Notes: generated by a model not told the origin, from the sequence alone. Positions 28,781 to 38,637 are shown, counted from the stretch's first letter. The stretch: DNA of 64,000 nt from Pseudomonas putida S13.1.2 (GCF_000498395.2 NZ_CP010979.1:2170001-2234000); one strand, 5' to 3'. Numbers and translations are program-made.

Positions 28781-29551
28781 ATGAAGCCGTCAGTACTTGA
28801 AATCCGCGGCTTGCGCATAGAGGCCCAGGCGGGAGTGCTGGTGCACGGTGTTGACTTGCAACTGCGCCGCGGCGAAGTCTGCACGTTGGTCGGTGCAAGT
28901 GGCTCGGGTAAATCCCTCAGCTGCCTGGGTGTGCTCGACCTGCTGCCGCCAGGCCTTGTCCGCACCCACGGGCAACTGCTGCTCGACGGCCAGCCGCTGG
29001 CTGCAAGCAATGTCCGAGGCTGCCTGGCCAGCCTGGTACTGCAAAACCCTCGCAGCGCCTTCAACCCGGTGCGCAATATGGCCAGCCATGGCCTGGAGAC
29101 GCTCAGGCAACGGGGCATCACCGGTGCAGCAGCCCGCGCGCGCATGGCCCACTGCCTGGATGCGGTAGGCCTGGCGGACCGTGAGCGGGTACTGCAATCG
29201 TTCGCCTTTCAACTCAGCGGAGGCATGCTGCAACGGATGATGATCGCCCTGGCGCTCATGGCCGAATCCCCTTTCCTGCTGGCTGATGAACCCACCAGTG
29301 ACCTCGATGCCTTGAGCCAGGCGCGTTTTCTCGACCTGTTGATGGAGCTGGTGCAGGTGCATGGGCTGGGGGTGTTGCTGGTGACTCACGACATGGGCGT
29401 GGTAGCGCGCTGCGCAGACCAGGTCGCCGTGATGGAGGCCGGGCGCATTGTCGAATGCCAGCCGGCCCATGAGCTTTTCCAGAGCCCCGCCAGCGCCACT
29501 GCCCGCACCCTCCTCCACGCCCACCAGATCCTTTGCCGGAGCCAACCATGA
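28781..29551 (+). CDS. nikD: Nickel ABC transporter ATPase NikD
   Basis: A 256-residue ABC ATPase with Walker A GASGSGKS, signature LSGGMLQR, Walker B FLLADEP, a D-loop (TSDLD) and H-loop TH. It is one of two ATPases energising nickel uptake. Its stop overlaps nikE (ATGA). Confidence 0.92.
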   Translation: MKPSVLEIRGLRIEAQAGVLVHGVDLQLRRGEVCTLVGASGSGKSLSCLGVLDLLPPGLVRTHGQLLLDGQPLAASNVRGCLASLVLQNPRSAFNPVRNMASHGLETLRQRGITGAAARARMAHCLDAVGLADRERVLQSFAFQLSGGMLQRMMIALALMAESPFLLADEPTSDLDALSQARFLDLLMELVQVHGLGVLLVTHDMGVVARCADQVAVMEAGRIVECQPAHELFQSPASATARTLLHAHQILCRSQP

Positions 29552-30432
29552 GCCTGCTGCATGTCCACCACGTTGGCCATCGTTATCGCACCGGCGGGCT
29601 TTTGCACAAACGGGGCTGGCTGCAGGTACTCGACGGTATCGACCTGCAACTGCACGCTGGTGAGTCCATCGGACTGCTAGGCAGCAGCGGCAGCGGCAAA
29701 AGCACACTCGCGCGACTGCTTCTCGGGCTGGAAAAACCGGCACAGGGCCACGTGAGCTTTGCCGGGCAGGATGTCAGCCAGCTCAGAGGTGAACAGGCGC
29801 GCGACTTCCAGCGCACGGTGCAACTGGTGTTCCAGGACGCCCCCGGCGCCTTCAACCCACGGCGCAGCATCGGCTGGAGCATCGCCGAGCCGTTGCGCCA
29901 CCTCACTGACATGGATGAAGCCGGCCGGCAAGCGCGTACCCTTGAACTGCTAGTGGAACTGGGCCTGCGCGCCGAGCATGCCCAACGCCTCCCTCAGCAG
30001 TTGAGTGGCGGCCAGTTGCAGCGGGCCAACATCGCCCGGGCGCTGGCTGCCTCGCCGCAGCTTGTGGTACTCGACGAAGCATTGTCGAACCTGGATCGGC
30101 TACTGCAGTTGCAGGTCCTGCAGCAGCTGGAAGCGCTACGCCAGCGCAGTGGCACCGCCTTCGTGCTGATCAGCCATGACCTGAGCCTGGTGCAGTACTT
30201 CTGCCAGCGGGTCGTGCTGCTGCACAATGGTCGCATCGTGGAGCAACGCCCCGTCACGCACGACCTGTGCTTTGCGCACCCAGTAGGCCGGCAGTTGCAG
30301 TCGGCCATGTTGCCTGCCCGCCCGCAAAAGGAGCCTTCAGCGCAGGGGCTGCCAACAGGTGCTGGTCAGCAGCTACCACTTTACACGCCTGAAAGCCTCA
30401 GTCTGGATTGTGGTCACCGGTTGCGACGATGA
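29548..30432 (+). CDS. nikE: Nickel ABC transporter ATPase NikE
   Basis: An ABC ATPase with Walker A GSSGSGKST, signature LSGGQLQR, Walker B LVVLDE and H-loop SHD; 294 residues from ATG 29548, which overlaps the nikD stop. The C-terminus runs about 25 residues beyond the usual NikE length. Last gene of the operon; it converges on the catabolic cluster. Confidence 0.92.
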   Translation: MSLLHVHHVGHRYRTGGLLHKRGWLQVLDGIDLQLHAGESIGLLGSSGSGKSTLARLLLGLEKPAQGHVSFAGQDVSQLRGEQARDFQRTVQLVFQDAPGAFNPRRSIGWSIAEPLRHLTDMDEAGRQARTLELLVELGLRAEHAQRLPQQLSGGQLQRANIARALAASPQLVVLDEALSNLDRLLQLQVLQQLEALRQRSGTAFVLISHDLSLVQYFCQRVVLLHNGRIVEQRPVTHDLCFAHPVGRQLQSAMLPARPQKEPSAQGLPTGAGQQLPLYTPESLSLDCGHRLRR

Positions 30433-30524
30433 CTACCTTTACTTGCATGATCCCATGTGCACCACAGCCGCCAGCGTGTACGCGCTGACGTGCTGACGTG
30501 CTGTCGCGCATGATCACAAACCCC

Positions 30525-31307
30525 TTACTCGAATATCGCGACGGCGCGGACAAACCCCGCCGAAGCATGGCGGATCTTGTAAGGGAAGCAGCTGACCAGG
30601 AACCCGTACGCTGGCAGTTGCTCCAGGTTGGCCAGCTTCTCCATCTGCCCATAACCGATATCCCGGCCCGCCTTGTGCCCCTCCCAGATGATCGAGGCAT
30701 CCCCCGTTTCATGGAAGCGCTCACGGGTGTACTTGAACGGCGCATCCCAACTCCAGGCATCGGTGCCGACCACCCTCACCCCACGCTCCAGCAGGTACAA
30801 CGTCGCCTCGCGGCCCATGCCCACACCGGCGTCAAGATAGCCAGGCTGGCCAAACAGGCTGCCGGCGCGGGTGTTCACCAGCACGATGTCCAGCGGCTGC
30901 AGTTCATGGCCGATGCGCGCAAGCTCGGCCTCGACCTCTGCCGCCGTGACCACGTGACCATCCGGCATGTGTCGAAAGTCCAGTTTCACACCAGGCTGCA
31001 GGCACCACTCCAGCGGCATCTCGTCGATGCCGTAGGCCGGGTTGCCACCGTCGGTAGTGGATGCGTAGTGCCAGGGCGCGTCCATGTGCGTACCGCTGTG
31101 GGTGGTGATCTGCAGGCGCTCCGCCGCCCAGGACTCATCACCTGGCAAGTCTTCCTTGCGCAGCCCGGGAAACATCGCCGCCATCTCCGGCCAGCCCTGC
31201 TGGTGGTCCATGTAGTCGATTTTGGGCAGCAAGGGCGGTGGATCGGTGTAGGGGTTGTTGTCCAGGGTGACAGACAGGTCCAGCAAACGACGTGTATTCA
31301 TGTTCAT
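30525..31307 (-). CDS. Cyclase-family metal hydrolase (kynurenine formamidase/isatin hydrolase-like)
   Basis: A 260-residue protein with the family metal-binding signature HSGTHMDAPWHY and a second conserved stretch (VVGTDAWSWDAP). Known members hydrolyse formylkynurenine, isatin or similar cyclic amides and ring-cleavage products using Mn2+ or Zn2+. Start overlaps the upstream SDR stop (ATGA). It is the 3'-most gene of the minus-strand catabolic operon. Substrate unknown. Confidence 0.87.
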   Translation of the reverse strand: MNMNTRRLLDLSVTLDNNPYTDPPPLLPKIDYMDHQQGWPEMAAMFPGLRKEDLPGDESWAAERLQITTHSGTHMDAPWHYASTTDGGNPAYGIDEMPLEWCLQPGVKLDFRHMPDGHVVTAAEVEAELARIGHELQPLDIVLVNTRAGSLFGQPGYLDAGVGMGREATLYLLERGVRVVGTDAWSWDAPFKYTRERFHETGDASIIWEGHKAGRDIGYGQMEKLANLEQLPAYGFLVSCFPYKIRHASAGFVRAVAIFE

Positions 31308-32290
31308 GCAACGATTCCTTTGCGTTTGGCCGCGCGGCTGCTGCGTCGCGGCGGCAGGTCGAGGGCGTTGCGCAACAGCGCAGCCACCGACCCGTCGTGG
31401 CAGAAACCAAGCTCGCGGGCCTGGGTCGAACGTAGCGGCGGGTAGCTGCCGAACAGCGCTTGCAGTTGTGGATCAGGCTCGAAGCTGATGCCGGCGCCGT
31501 TCGCCTCGCCAAAGCTGGCCGCAAGCCCCGACAGCACCTGGGCGATGGAAAGATGCAACACCGGCAACTGCCAGATACGCTGGCTGCCGGGGTTTTCCAG
31601 CTCGGCGGCACGCAGCAGGTTGTCCACGCAGCAACGGGCCGACATCCACCAGGCGTGCGCATCCGGCGAGACCGGGCAGGTGTAGGTATCCCCTGCCGCA
31701 TAGGCATGCAGCAGGTCGCTCATGAACGCCGAGCGCAAACCGTTCGGCTCACGCGGCCGGGCGATGATGCCGGGCAGGCGCAAGCCGCGGCCGTTTACCT
31801 CGCCACGCCGGGCCAGGTCCTGCAAGGCGATTTCCACCATGCGCTTGTGCGCCCCATATGAAAGCTGCGGTGAAGCCGGCTGGTCTTCGTCCATCCGTGC
31901 CGGCAGCTCGCCGCCATATACCGCGACACTGCTGGCGTACACCAGTACTGGCGGGCGCTGGGGGTTGCGCAGCTGATTGAGCAGCTCCAGGCTGGCCTGC
32001 AGGTTCACCTGGTAACCCAGCTCGTACTGCGCCTCGGCCGCACCACCGGGCACACTGACCAGGTGGAACACCACGTCGACACCATCGGCCAGCACCCTGC
32101 GCAGCAAGGCGGCGTCGGTCACACTGCCGCGATGGCGGCGCAACCGCGCATCCTCAGGCAAACCGTCCAGTGCCTGGTCCAGCACCAGCAACGCCTCGAT
32201 ACGCTGCCCGCGCACTTCACCCGCCTGCAACAGGCGCTGCACCAGCTTGCGACCAACGAAGCCGTTGGCGCCGGTGACCATTACTCGCAT
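31304..32290 (-). CDS. NAD(P)-dependent extended SDR (epimerase/dehydratase family)
   Basis: A 328-residue Rossmann protein with the nucleotide loop VTGANGFVG, a conserved Asp (VLDQALDG) and catalytic SYGAHK (YxxxK). It resembles the D-erythronate dehydrogenase/UDP-sugar epimerase branch. ATG 32290 is preceded by GGGAGG; it overlaps the FAH gene by 10 bases. It likely oxidises a hydroxyl intermediate of the pathway; the substrate is not known. Confidence 0.87.
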   Translation of the reverse strand: MRVMVTGANGFVGRKLVQRLLQAGEVRGQRIEALLVLDQALDGLPEDARLRRHRGSVTDAALLRRVLADGVDVVFHLVSVPGGAAEAQYELGYQVNLQASLELLNQLRNPQRPPVLVYASSVAVYGGELPARMDEDQPASPQLSYGAHKRMVEIALQDLARRGEVNGRGLRLPGIIARPREPNGLRSAFMSDLLHAYAAGDTYTCPVSPDAHAWWMSARCCVDNLLRAAELENPGSQRIWQLPVLHLSIAQVLSGLAASFGEANGAGISFEPDPQLQALFGSYPPLRSTQARELGFCHDGSVAALLRNALDLPPRRSSRAAKRKGIVA

Positions 32291-33273
32291 GGCCAACCTC
32301 CCCGTACGACACGCTGATCAATGGCACCGAACAGCACCTCATCCTTGCCTCCCCGGGCCTCCATGCGCACACGGTCGCCAAAGCGCATGAAGGCTGTACG
32401 GGGTGCACCGGACGCAATGGTTTCGATGGCGCGGCGCTCGGCGATGCACGCCGACCCTACGCTGCGCTCAGCATTGGAAACCGTACCAGAGCCGACCAGC
32501 GTGCCGGCACTCAAGCGCCGCGTCAGCGCCGCATGGGCGATCAACTGGTGAAAGCCAAAGTGCATGGCGCCGCCATGGGGATGACCAAACCACTCACCGT
32601 TCCATTCCACGCGCAACGGCAGGTGCACCCGGCCATCGCGCCAGGCTTCACCGAGCTCATCCGGGGTCACCGCGACCGGCGCGAAGCTGGTGGCAGGCTT
32701 GGCCTGAAGGAAGCCGAAACCGGTCTTCATTTCCCGCGGGGCCAGCGCGCGCAGGCTGACGTCGTTGAGTTGCAGCACCAGGCGCACGTGCTGCAGGGCC
32801 TGCGACGCCGGGCAGCCCATGGGCACGTCATCGAGCAGCACGGCGAACTCGCCCTCGAAGTCGATGCCATGCGCCTCGCTGGGCAGAGGGATGTCCGCAC
32901 GTGGTCCAAGGAAGTCGTCGCTGGCCCCCTGATAGATCAGCGGCGTGTGCTCGACACCTTCGATCGGCTCCAGGTTGAAAGCCTTCTGCATCAGCTCGCC
33001 GTGGCTGAGGAAACAGGAGCCGTCCAGCCACTGGCTGGCGCGCGGCAGGGGCGCGGCCAACTGCGCCAGGTCGAGATCGAAGGCTGCTGTGGCTGCGTCG
33101 TCATTGAGCCGCTGGTACAGCGCCTGCAAACGTGCCTCGACCTGAAGCCAGTTTTCCAGGGCAACTTGCAGGCTCGGGGCGATAGCGCTGGCGTCCACTG
33201 CCCGTTCAAGATCACGGGCCACCACCAGCAGGCGGCCATCGCGGCTACCGTCGTCTAGGGTCGCGAGCTTCAT
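32281..33273 (-). CDS. Fumarylacetoacetate hydrolase-family protein
   Basis: A 330-residue two-domain FAH-family protein with the metal-ligand region GIDFEGEFAVLLDD, and conserved QLNDVS and LVGSGTVSNAE segments. Members hydrolyse C-C bonds of acylpyruvates such as fumarylacetoacetate and fumarylpyruvate. Its start overlaps the cupin gene by ATGA. It is likely the enzyme that cleaves a ring-fission product to central metabolites (inference). Confidence 0.88.
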   Translation of the reverse strand: MKLATLDDGSRDGRLLVVARDLERAVDASAIAPSLQVALENWLQVEARLQALYQRLNDDAATAAFDLDLAQLAAPLPRASQWLDGSCFLSHGELMQKAFNLEPIEGVEHTPLIYQGASDDFLGPRADIPLPSEAHGIDFEGEFAVLLDDVPMGCPASQALQHVRLVLQLNDVSLRALAPREMKTGFGFLQAKPATSFAPVAVTPDELGEAWRDGRVHLPLRVEWNGEWFGHPHGGAMHFGFHQLIAHAALTRRLSAGTLVGSGTVSNAERSVGSACIAERRAIETIASGAPRTAFMRFGDRVRMEARGGKDEVLFGAIDQRVVRGGWPCE

Positions 33274-33842
33274 GGCAGCAACGCCTTGAGGTCATCGGCA
33301 TAGCGGCCGTCGAGCAGGATGAAGACCATGCGGGCCATCTGCTCGCTGCGGTTGCTCCAGGCATGGTTGGTGCCGCGCTGGACCACGATGTCGCCACGTT
33401 TGAGGTGCACCTCGCCGTCGTCGAGCACCAGCCACACCTCGCCTTCAGTGACGATGCCATAGTCCAGCGTCTGGGTTCGGTGCATCAACTTGTGCCGGGA
33501 GTCGGCCTTCCCCGTACCGGCACTGGCCTGCCCGATCTCGGCAAAGGCTGCCGCCGCCGCTTCGGCACTGACCTGGTTCTGTACGCTGTCCGGCGGAATA
33601 TCCACCACGCGCATCACGCTGCCCAGCGCGGCAGGGCTCAGCTGCAGCGGCTGGGCCGTAGGATCATCGCCGTTATCCAGCAGCGCCGGGCTGCCGACAC
33701 TGTTCCACACCTCGTAGAACAGGGTGCCGGGCACCGCCTTGAGCGGGAAGTTGTTCGGCGTCGGGCCGCAACTGGCCACGACCGCCTGGCCTTGCGCATC
33801 ATGGCCGGTGACCACGCGTTTGAATGCAGGAAGCGATTGCAT
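33270..33842 (-). CDS. Cupin-domain protein
   Basis: A 190-residue protein with one C-terminal cupin barrel (HRTQTLDYGIVTEGEVWLVL, then GDIVVQRGTNHAW). Motif 1 keeps His and Glu but not the full HxH pattern. ATG 33842 is preceded by an AAGGAGA sequence. It is too short for gentisate dioxygenase; a decarboxylase, isomerase or binding role is possible. Genes of this type often sit next to FAH-family hydrolases. Confidence 0.82.
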   Translation of the reverse strand: MQSLPAFKRVVTGHDAQGQAVVASCGPTPNNFPLKAVPGTLFYEVWNSVGSPALLDNGDDPTAQPLQLSPAALGSVMRVVDIPPDSVQNQVSAEAAAAAFAEIGQASAGTGKADSRHKLMHRTQTLDYGIVTEGEVWLVLDDGEVHLKRGDIVVQRGTNHAWSNRSEQMARMVFILLDGRYADDLKALLP

Positions 33843-33853
33843 GCTGTCTCCTT

Positions 33854-35071
33854 TCAATTGCCGTCGCCGATGGTCGCGCCACCGTCGACAATAAGATTCT
33901 GTCCACTGATGAAGCCCCGCAGCCACACCAGGCACACCGGCACCATTACCAGTTGCCCGAGCGCAACCAACAGCAGCGCATAGGGCAGTTGTGTCGCCAC
34001 ACCCCCCGTCAGCGCCAGCACCAGCAAGGGGCTGACGAACTCACCGGCGAAGATCGCCGCAGTGAACCCGCCCGTGGCCCGGCCACGCTGCTCGAAGCCG
34101 ACCTGCTGCATCACCAGGGTGATCAGCGTCGGCAACATCAAGCCAACGCCCAGGCCGTTGACCAGCACCGCCACCACTACCGGGGCATGGCTGCTGGCCA
34201 GCGCCATCAAGCCGCCACCGAGCCCCGCCGTGGCGAACCCCAACGCCAGCAGTCGGCAGGCCGCCAGGCGTGCCAGCAGACGAAAGGCCAGTGCGCCGGC
34301 CAGCACGCCCAGTTGATTGGCGCCCAGGGTCAGGCCGACCTGTTGCGGCGCATCGACGTGCAGCAATTGCAGCAAGTAACCAGCCTGTACCGGGACGATG
34401 AACAGGCTGACGCCCGCCAGCCCGGTGAGTAGGTAGAGCGGTGCCAGGGTCGACCATGGGAAACGCGATTGCGCCGTCGCTTGGCAGGCGCTGCGCGCCA
34501 CCCTCGGCTCCCACAGCATCGCGGCCATCAGCGGCAGGCACAGCATGCCCACGGCGTAGAGCACGAAGGGCGAACGCCAATCGCTCTCCCCCAGCGCGCC
34601 ACCCAGGCCCATGAACACGGCCGCCGACAACGAGGTAACCACCATCTGCAAGGCGAACAGCCGGGCTCGGCGCTGGCCGTTGAAATAATCGCCCATCAAG
34701 GTGGTGCAGCACGTCATGATGCCCGCCTCGGCCAGGCCGATACCGGCGCGGCTGGCAACGATCAGCGCCAGCGAGTCCAGCCACAGCGGTAGCAGTCCAC
34801 ACAGGCTGTACAGCAGCATGCTCGCCAGCAGCAGCGAACGACGGCCGACACGGTCGGCGAGCAGCCCGGCCAGCGGCGCCAGCAAGGCGATTACCAGTGC
34901 CGGGAGGGTTAGCGCCACCGGAACCAGTACGGCCACCCCCGGCGTCTCGGCAAAATGGGCGTGCATGCGTGGCAGCACCGGGGCGATCAGCACCGCCCCC
35001 AGCACGGGCAGGCAACTGCCGAACAGCAACAGCGCACCTTGCACGTTGCCGGCGATACGTTCAGCGGCCAT
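33854..35071 (-). CDS. MFS transporter with an SDR-like C-terminal tail
   Basis: A 405-residue permease with about 12 membrane segments and the loop 2-3 motif GLLADRVGRRSLLLA, as in aromatic-compound uptake or efflux carriers. The last ~20 residues, after the final helix, read GFISGQNLIVDGGATIG, the hallmark C-terminal strand of short-chain dehydrogenases and not of MFS proteins. This looks like a deletion scar that fused the transporter to the 3' end of a lost SDR gene. Start lies inside the end of the RND gene (11-base overlap). Confidence 0.88.
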   Translation of the reverse strand: MAAERIAGNVQGALLLFGSCLPVLGAVLIAPVLPRMHAHFAETPGVAVLVPVALTLPALVIALLAPLAGLLADRVGRRSLLLASMLLYSLCGLLPLWLDSLALIVASRAGIGLAEAGIMTCCTTLMGDYFNGQRRARLFALQMVVTSLSAAVFMGLGGALGESDWRSPFVLYAVGMLCLPLMAAMLWEPRVARSACQATAQSRFPWSTLAPLYLLTGLAGVSLFIVPVQAGYLLQLLHVDAPQQVGLTLGANQLGVLAGALAFRLLARLAACRLLALGFATAGLGGGLMALASSHAPVVVAVLVNGLGVGLMLPTLITLVMQQVGFEQRGRATGGFTAAIFAGEFVSPLLVLALTGGVATQLPYALLLVALGQLVMVPVCLVWLRGFISGQNLIVDGGATIGDGN

Positions 35072-37559
35072 GGCTCACCTCCTCGAATGGGCGCAGGCCG
35101 GTGCCCTGGGGCTGTGCCGGGGCACAGTCTGCGCTTTGCCTGGGCGCGGTTTCATCGGCCTTCGGCGCCAGCTGTGGCTCGGCGTTGGTCTGGCGTTGCG
35201 GCAGAAGGAAGTACGCCAGCGCGGGCAAAAGCAGCAGCGCACCCACCATGTTCCAGACGAACATGAAGGCCAGCAGCACCCCCATGTCGGCCTGGAACTT
35301 GATCGGCGAGAAGATCCAGGTGCCGACGCCAATGGCCAGGGTGATGCCGGTGAGCATCACCACCTTGCCGGTAAACAGCAGTGCGCGGTAATAGGCCTCG
35401 GACAGGCTCGCGCCCTGACGCAGCTGGGCCAGCACGATGCTCATCACGTACAGCGCGTAATCCACGCCGATGCCGACACCCAGGGCGATCACCGGCAGGG
35501 TCGCCACCTTCACGCCAATGCCCAGCGCGACCATCAGCGCTTCACAAAGAATGGAGGTGAGCACCAATGGCAATACTGCGCAGAGCACCGCGCGCCAGGA
35601 GCGGAAGGTCACCAGGCAGAGCAGGATCACGGCGCCATAGACCCACCAGAGCATGTCGCGGTTGGCCTGCTTCACCACCTGGTTGGTGGCCGCCTCGATG
35701 CCCGCGCTGCCGGCTGCCATAAGGAAGTTGGCCTGCTCGCTGTCGTTGGCCTGGGCGAACGACTGGACGCTGTCCACCACGCGCGCCAGGGTGTCGGCCT
35801 TGTGGTCCGTGAGGTAGGCATAGAGCGTCAGCAGGCTGCAATCGTCGTTGTACAACCCGCGGGGGGCGTTGGCAGTGACCATGTTCAGGGTCGCCTGGTT
35901 GTCGACCAGTTCGTACCACTTCGGGCTGCCTTCGGAGAGGCCGACCAGTACCCGGCGGTTCAGCTGCGCCAACGAATTGGTCGTGTCCACACCAGGCAGG
36001 CCGCGCAGTTGCCAGTCCAGGTCATCCACACGCTTCAGCGTCGCGTAGGCCGAGCAACCACCGGGCGCGGTGCGCACCATCACCGCAAACACATCGCTAC
36101 TGGCACCGTAGTGCCGGGTGACAAAAGCATTGTCGCGGTTGTAGCGCGAATCGGCGCGCAGCTCGGGAGCACCGGCGTCGAGATCACCGACTTTCAGGTG
36201 CAGGCTCACGGCATAGCCGCCAGCGGCCATCAGCGCAGCCACGGCGATGCACCAGGCCGCCCAGCGACGCTGGGTGAACAGGTCGAGAAAGCGCCACAGC
36301 GCGTGCTTGCGTGCCCCGCTCGCCTGCGCCTCTTCGGCACGCAGGCTGCGCCGCGCGGCACGGGCGCTGACGCCCACATAGGAAAGCAGTACCGGCAGCA
36401 GGATCAGGTTGGTGAAAATCAGCACCGCCACGCCCAGGCTGGCGATCACCGCCAGGTCCTGGATCACCTGGATCTGGATGATCATCAGTACGGCAAAGCC
36501 CACGGCATCGCACAACAGCGCGGTCAGCCCGGCCAGGAACAGCCGGCGGAAGGTGAACCGCGCCGCCACCAGGCGATGCATGCCGCGTCCGATGTCCTGC
36601 ATGATGCCGTTCATCTTCTGCGCGCCATGGCTCATGCCTATCGCGAACACCAGGAACGGCACCAGCACCGAATACGGGTCGAGTTCGTAGCCAAGCAGCG
36701 GCAGCAGGCCCAGTTGCCAGATCACCGCCACCAGCGAGCACACCACCACCAGCGCGGTACTGCGTACGCAGCGGGTGTACCAATAGAGGACCACGGCAGT
36801 GATGGCGATGGCGGCGGCGAAGAACAGCAGGATCTGCCGGAGCCCATCGATAAGATCACCGACAACCTTGGCGAAACCGGTGATGTGGATGTCCACGCCC
36901 TGGCGCTGGAACCGCTCGCGCAGGGTTTCCAGTTCATGGGCGAAGGCCGTATAGTCCAGCGCCTTGCCGTCCGGGGTGGTTTCCAGCAGCGGCACGTAGA
37001 CGATGCTTGAACGCTGATCGAAGGCAACCAGCTGGCCGATTTCGTTGGAGCGTTCGACGTTGCGCTTGAGCGCCTCAAGGCTCGCCTGGCCGCCATCGTA
37101 GCCATCGGGGATCACCGGGCCGCCTTCCAGGCCCTCCTCGGTCACACCTGTCCAGCGCGTGGACGGCGTCCACAGCGACTTCATCGCCGCGCGGTCAACG
37201 CCTGGCAGCAGGTACACCGCGTCGTTGAGCTGCTGCAGGCTGTGCAGGTAGCCCTGGTCGTAGATGCTGCCGCGCGGGTTGGCCACGGCGATGCGCACGG
37301 CGTTGCCCAGGCCGGCCAGCTCCTGGCGGTGGTCCAGGTAGTTGTGGATGAACGGGTGGTCGCGCGGGATCATCTTCTCGAAGCTGGCGTTAAGCGTGAG
37401 CCGAGAAGCCTGCCAGCCGAGTATCAAGGTGGCCGCCAGGCACAGCAGCAACACCAGTACCCGGTGGTTGAACAGCGCACGCTCCAGCAGAGAACCGGAA
37501 GTGCTATCGAAGTCGTCGAGACGGCCGCTGGACGGCGCAGGTGGATTCATGGCGTGCAT
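35061..37559 (-). CDS. RND/MMPL-family transporter
   Basis: An 832-residue membrane protein with two repeats of one helix, a large extracytoplasmic domain and five helices (MMPL/SSD-like). It is smaller than HAE1 pumps and has no adjacent membrane-fusion protein. This class commonly co-occurs with Ycf48-like, DUF1329 and DUF1302 proteins in catabolic clusters and is thought to move hydrophobic substrates across the envelope. ATG 37559 or 37550 may be used. The stop overlaps the MFS start. Confidence 0.88.
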   Translation of the reverse strand: MHAMNPPAPSSGRLDDFDSTSGSLLERALFNHRVLVLLLCLAATLILGWQASRLTLNASFEKMIPRDHPFIHNYLDHRQELAGLGNAVRIAVANPRGSIYDQGYLHSLQQLNDAVYLLPGVDRAAMKSLWTPSTRWTGVTEEGLEGGPVIPDGYDGGQASLEALKRNVERSNEIGQLVAFDQRSSIVYVPLLETTPDGKALDYTAFAHELETLRERFQRQGVDIHITGFAKVVGDLIDGLRQILLFFAAAIAITAVVLYWYTRCVRSTALVVVCSLVAVIWQLGLLPLLGYELDPYSVLVPFLVFAIGMSHGAQKMNGIMQDIGRGMHRLVAARFTFRRLFLAGLTALLCDAVGFAVLMIIQIQVIQDLAVIASLGVAVLIFTNLILLPVLLSYVGVSARAARRSLRAEEAQASGARKHALWRFLDLFTQRRWAAWCIAVAALMAAGGYAVSLHLKVGDLDAGAPELRADSRYNRDNAFVTRHYGASSDVFAVMVRTAPGGCSAYATLKRVDDLDWQLRGLPGVDTTNSLAQLNRRVLVGLSEGSPKWYELVDNQATLNMVTANAPRGLYNDDCSLLTLYAYLTDHKADTLARVVDSVQSFAQANDSEQANFLMAAGSAGIEAATNQVVKQANRDMLWWVYGAVILLCLVTFRSWRAVLCAVLPLVLTSILCEALMVALGIGVKVATLPVIALGVGIGVDYALYVMSIVLAQLRQGASLSEAYYRALLFTGKVVMLTGITLAIGVGTWIFSPIKFQADMGVLLAFMFVWNMVGALLLLPALAYFLLPQRQTNAEPQLAPKADETAPRQSADCAPAQPQGTGLRPFEEVSHGR

Positions 37560-37562
37560 GGC

Positions 37563-38624
37563 TCAGTCCGTCGTGCTGGAGTGGGAGGACGCTGCCACGC
37601 GCCGGGCGCCGGCGATGCCGACAGCGACAATGGCACCATCCGCGGCGATGGTCGCAGCGGTCAACGGCAGGCCATCGGACACTGCCAGCGGCTGGGCGGC
37701 AAAGGTGTCCAGATCGCTGCGCAGCAGCATCCCTGCCTGGTTGGCCAGCAGCAGTTGGCCGCCGGCCACCCGCATGCCGTTGAGCGATGACGGAAGCGGA
37801 TTGGGCAGTGCCTGGAAGCTGTCACCGGCGTCGTCCGAGGCGAACAACGAGCCTCGCAGGCCACCGAGCAGCAGCCGGCCGCCGGGCAATACGGTGGCGG
37901 CGAAATAACTGCCCTCGTACGGCCCATGCAGTGCCTCGAAGTGGTCGCCGCCGTCGCGCGAGCGCAGCAGCAGGCCCTGCTCGCCGGCAACGTACAGGTT
38001 GGCGCCGTGACGGGCCAGTGCGTACAGGTGCAGCCCCCGCCGATTCGGCAACAGGCCCATGCCCGATTGCCAGGTGCGCCCGCCGTCGACCGTGGCCAGG
38101 GCCAGCCCGTACGCTCCTACCACCAGGCCGTGGCGGGCATCGCTGAAACTCAATGCCAGCAGCGGCTTGTCTGCGCCGTCGGCCAGTAGCCCCTGGGCCG
38201 CCGCCACGCGCCGAGCGTCGGCCGCCGCCTCGGCCGCTTGCAGCTCCAGGGCGCCGGCCCGCTTGCCGTCAAGCTGCAAAGTCCAGTGCTCGCCGCCATC
38301 CTCGCTGTGCAGCACCACGCCTGCGTGGCCGACGGCCCAACCGTTGCGTGCATCGACGAACTGTACGGCCGTGAGGGTGACGCTGACCGGCACGGCCTTG
38401 GCCTGGCGCCAGCTGGCACCGTTGTCATCGGACAACAACACCACACCACGCTCGCCCACCGACACCAGGCGTGTACCGGCCCGGACCACATCCTGCAACA
38501 CCGCACGCAGGGCCTGGGGGCCACGCAACGCGGGCTGCGCAAGCACATCCACACTGTCACCGGCGTAGGCCGCCGGCAGCCCGCAACAGGCTGTCAGCAG
38601 CCAGGCGTAGAGCATCTTGTTCAT
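37563..38624 (-). CDS. Ycf48/BNR-like beta-propeller protein
   Basis: A 353-residue exported protein: signal peptide (MLYAWLLTACCGLPAAYA) followed by repeated SxDGGxxW-type blades (SDDNGASW, SEDGGEHW, TVDGGRTW, SRDGGDHF). Photosystem II assembly factor Ycf48 is the name-giver; in heterotrophs it is found beside RND and DUF1329/DUF1302 genes with unknown role. ATG 38624 follows AAAGG at a suitable distance. Confidence 0.85.
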   Translation of the reverse strand: MNKMLYAWLLTACCGLPAAYAGDSVDVLAQPALRGPQALRAVLQDVVRAGTRLVSVGERGVVLLSDDNGASWRQAKAVPVSVTLTAVQFVDARNGWAVGHAGVVLHSEDGGEHWTLQLDGKRAGALELQAAEAAADARRVAAAQGLLADGADKPLLALSFSDARHGLVVGAYGLALATVDGGRTWQSGMGLLPNRRGLHLYALARHGANLYVAGEQGLLLRSRDGGDHFEALHGPYEGSYFAATVLPGGRLLLGGLRGSLFASDDAGDSFQALPNPLPSSLNGMRVAGGQLLLANQAGMLLRSDLDTFAAQPLAVSDGLPLTAATIAADGAIVAVGIAGARRVAASSHSSTTD

Positions 38625-38637
38625 CGCACGCAACCTT

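Noticed and set aside
30480..30500. Short tandem repeat of TGACGTGC between nikE and the cyclase gene
   Set aside because: Only two copies; too short to be more than chance in a convergent intergenic gap.
34701..37010. A 769-codon open frame antisense to the MFS and RND genes
   Set aside because: Composition (His/Gln/Gly/Val runs) and lack of motifs mark it as a shadow of the strongly supported minus-strand membrane proteins.
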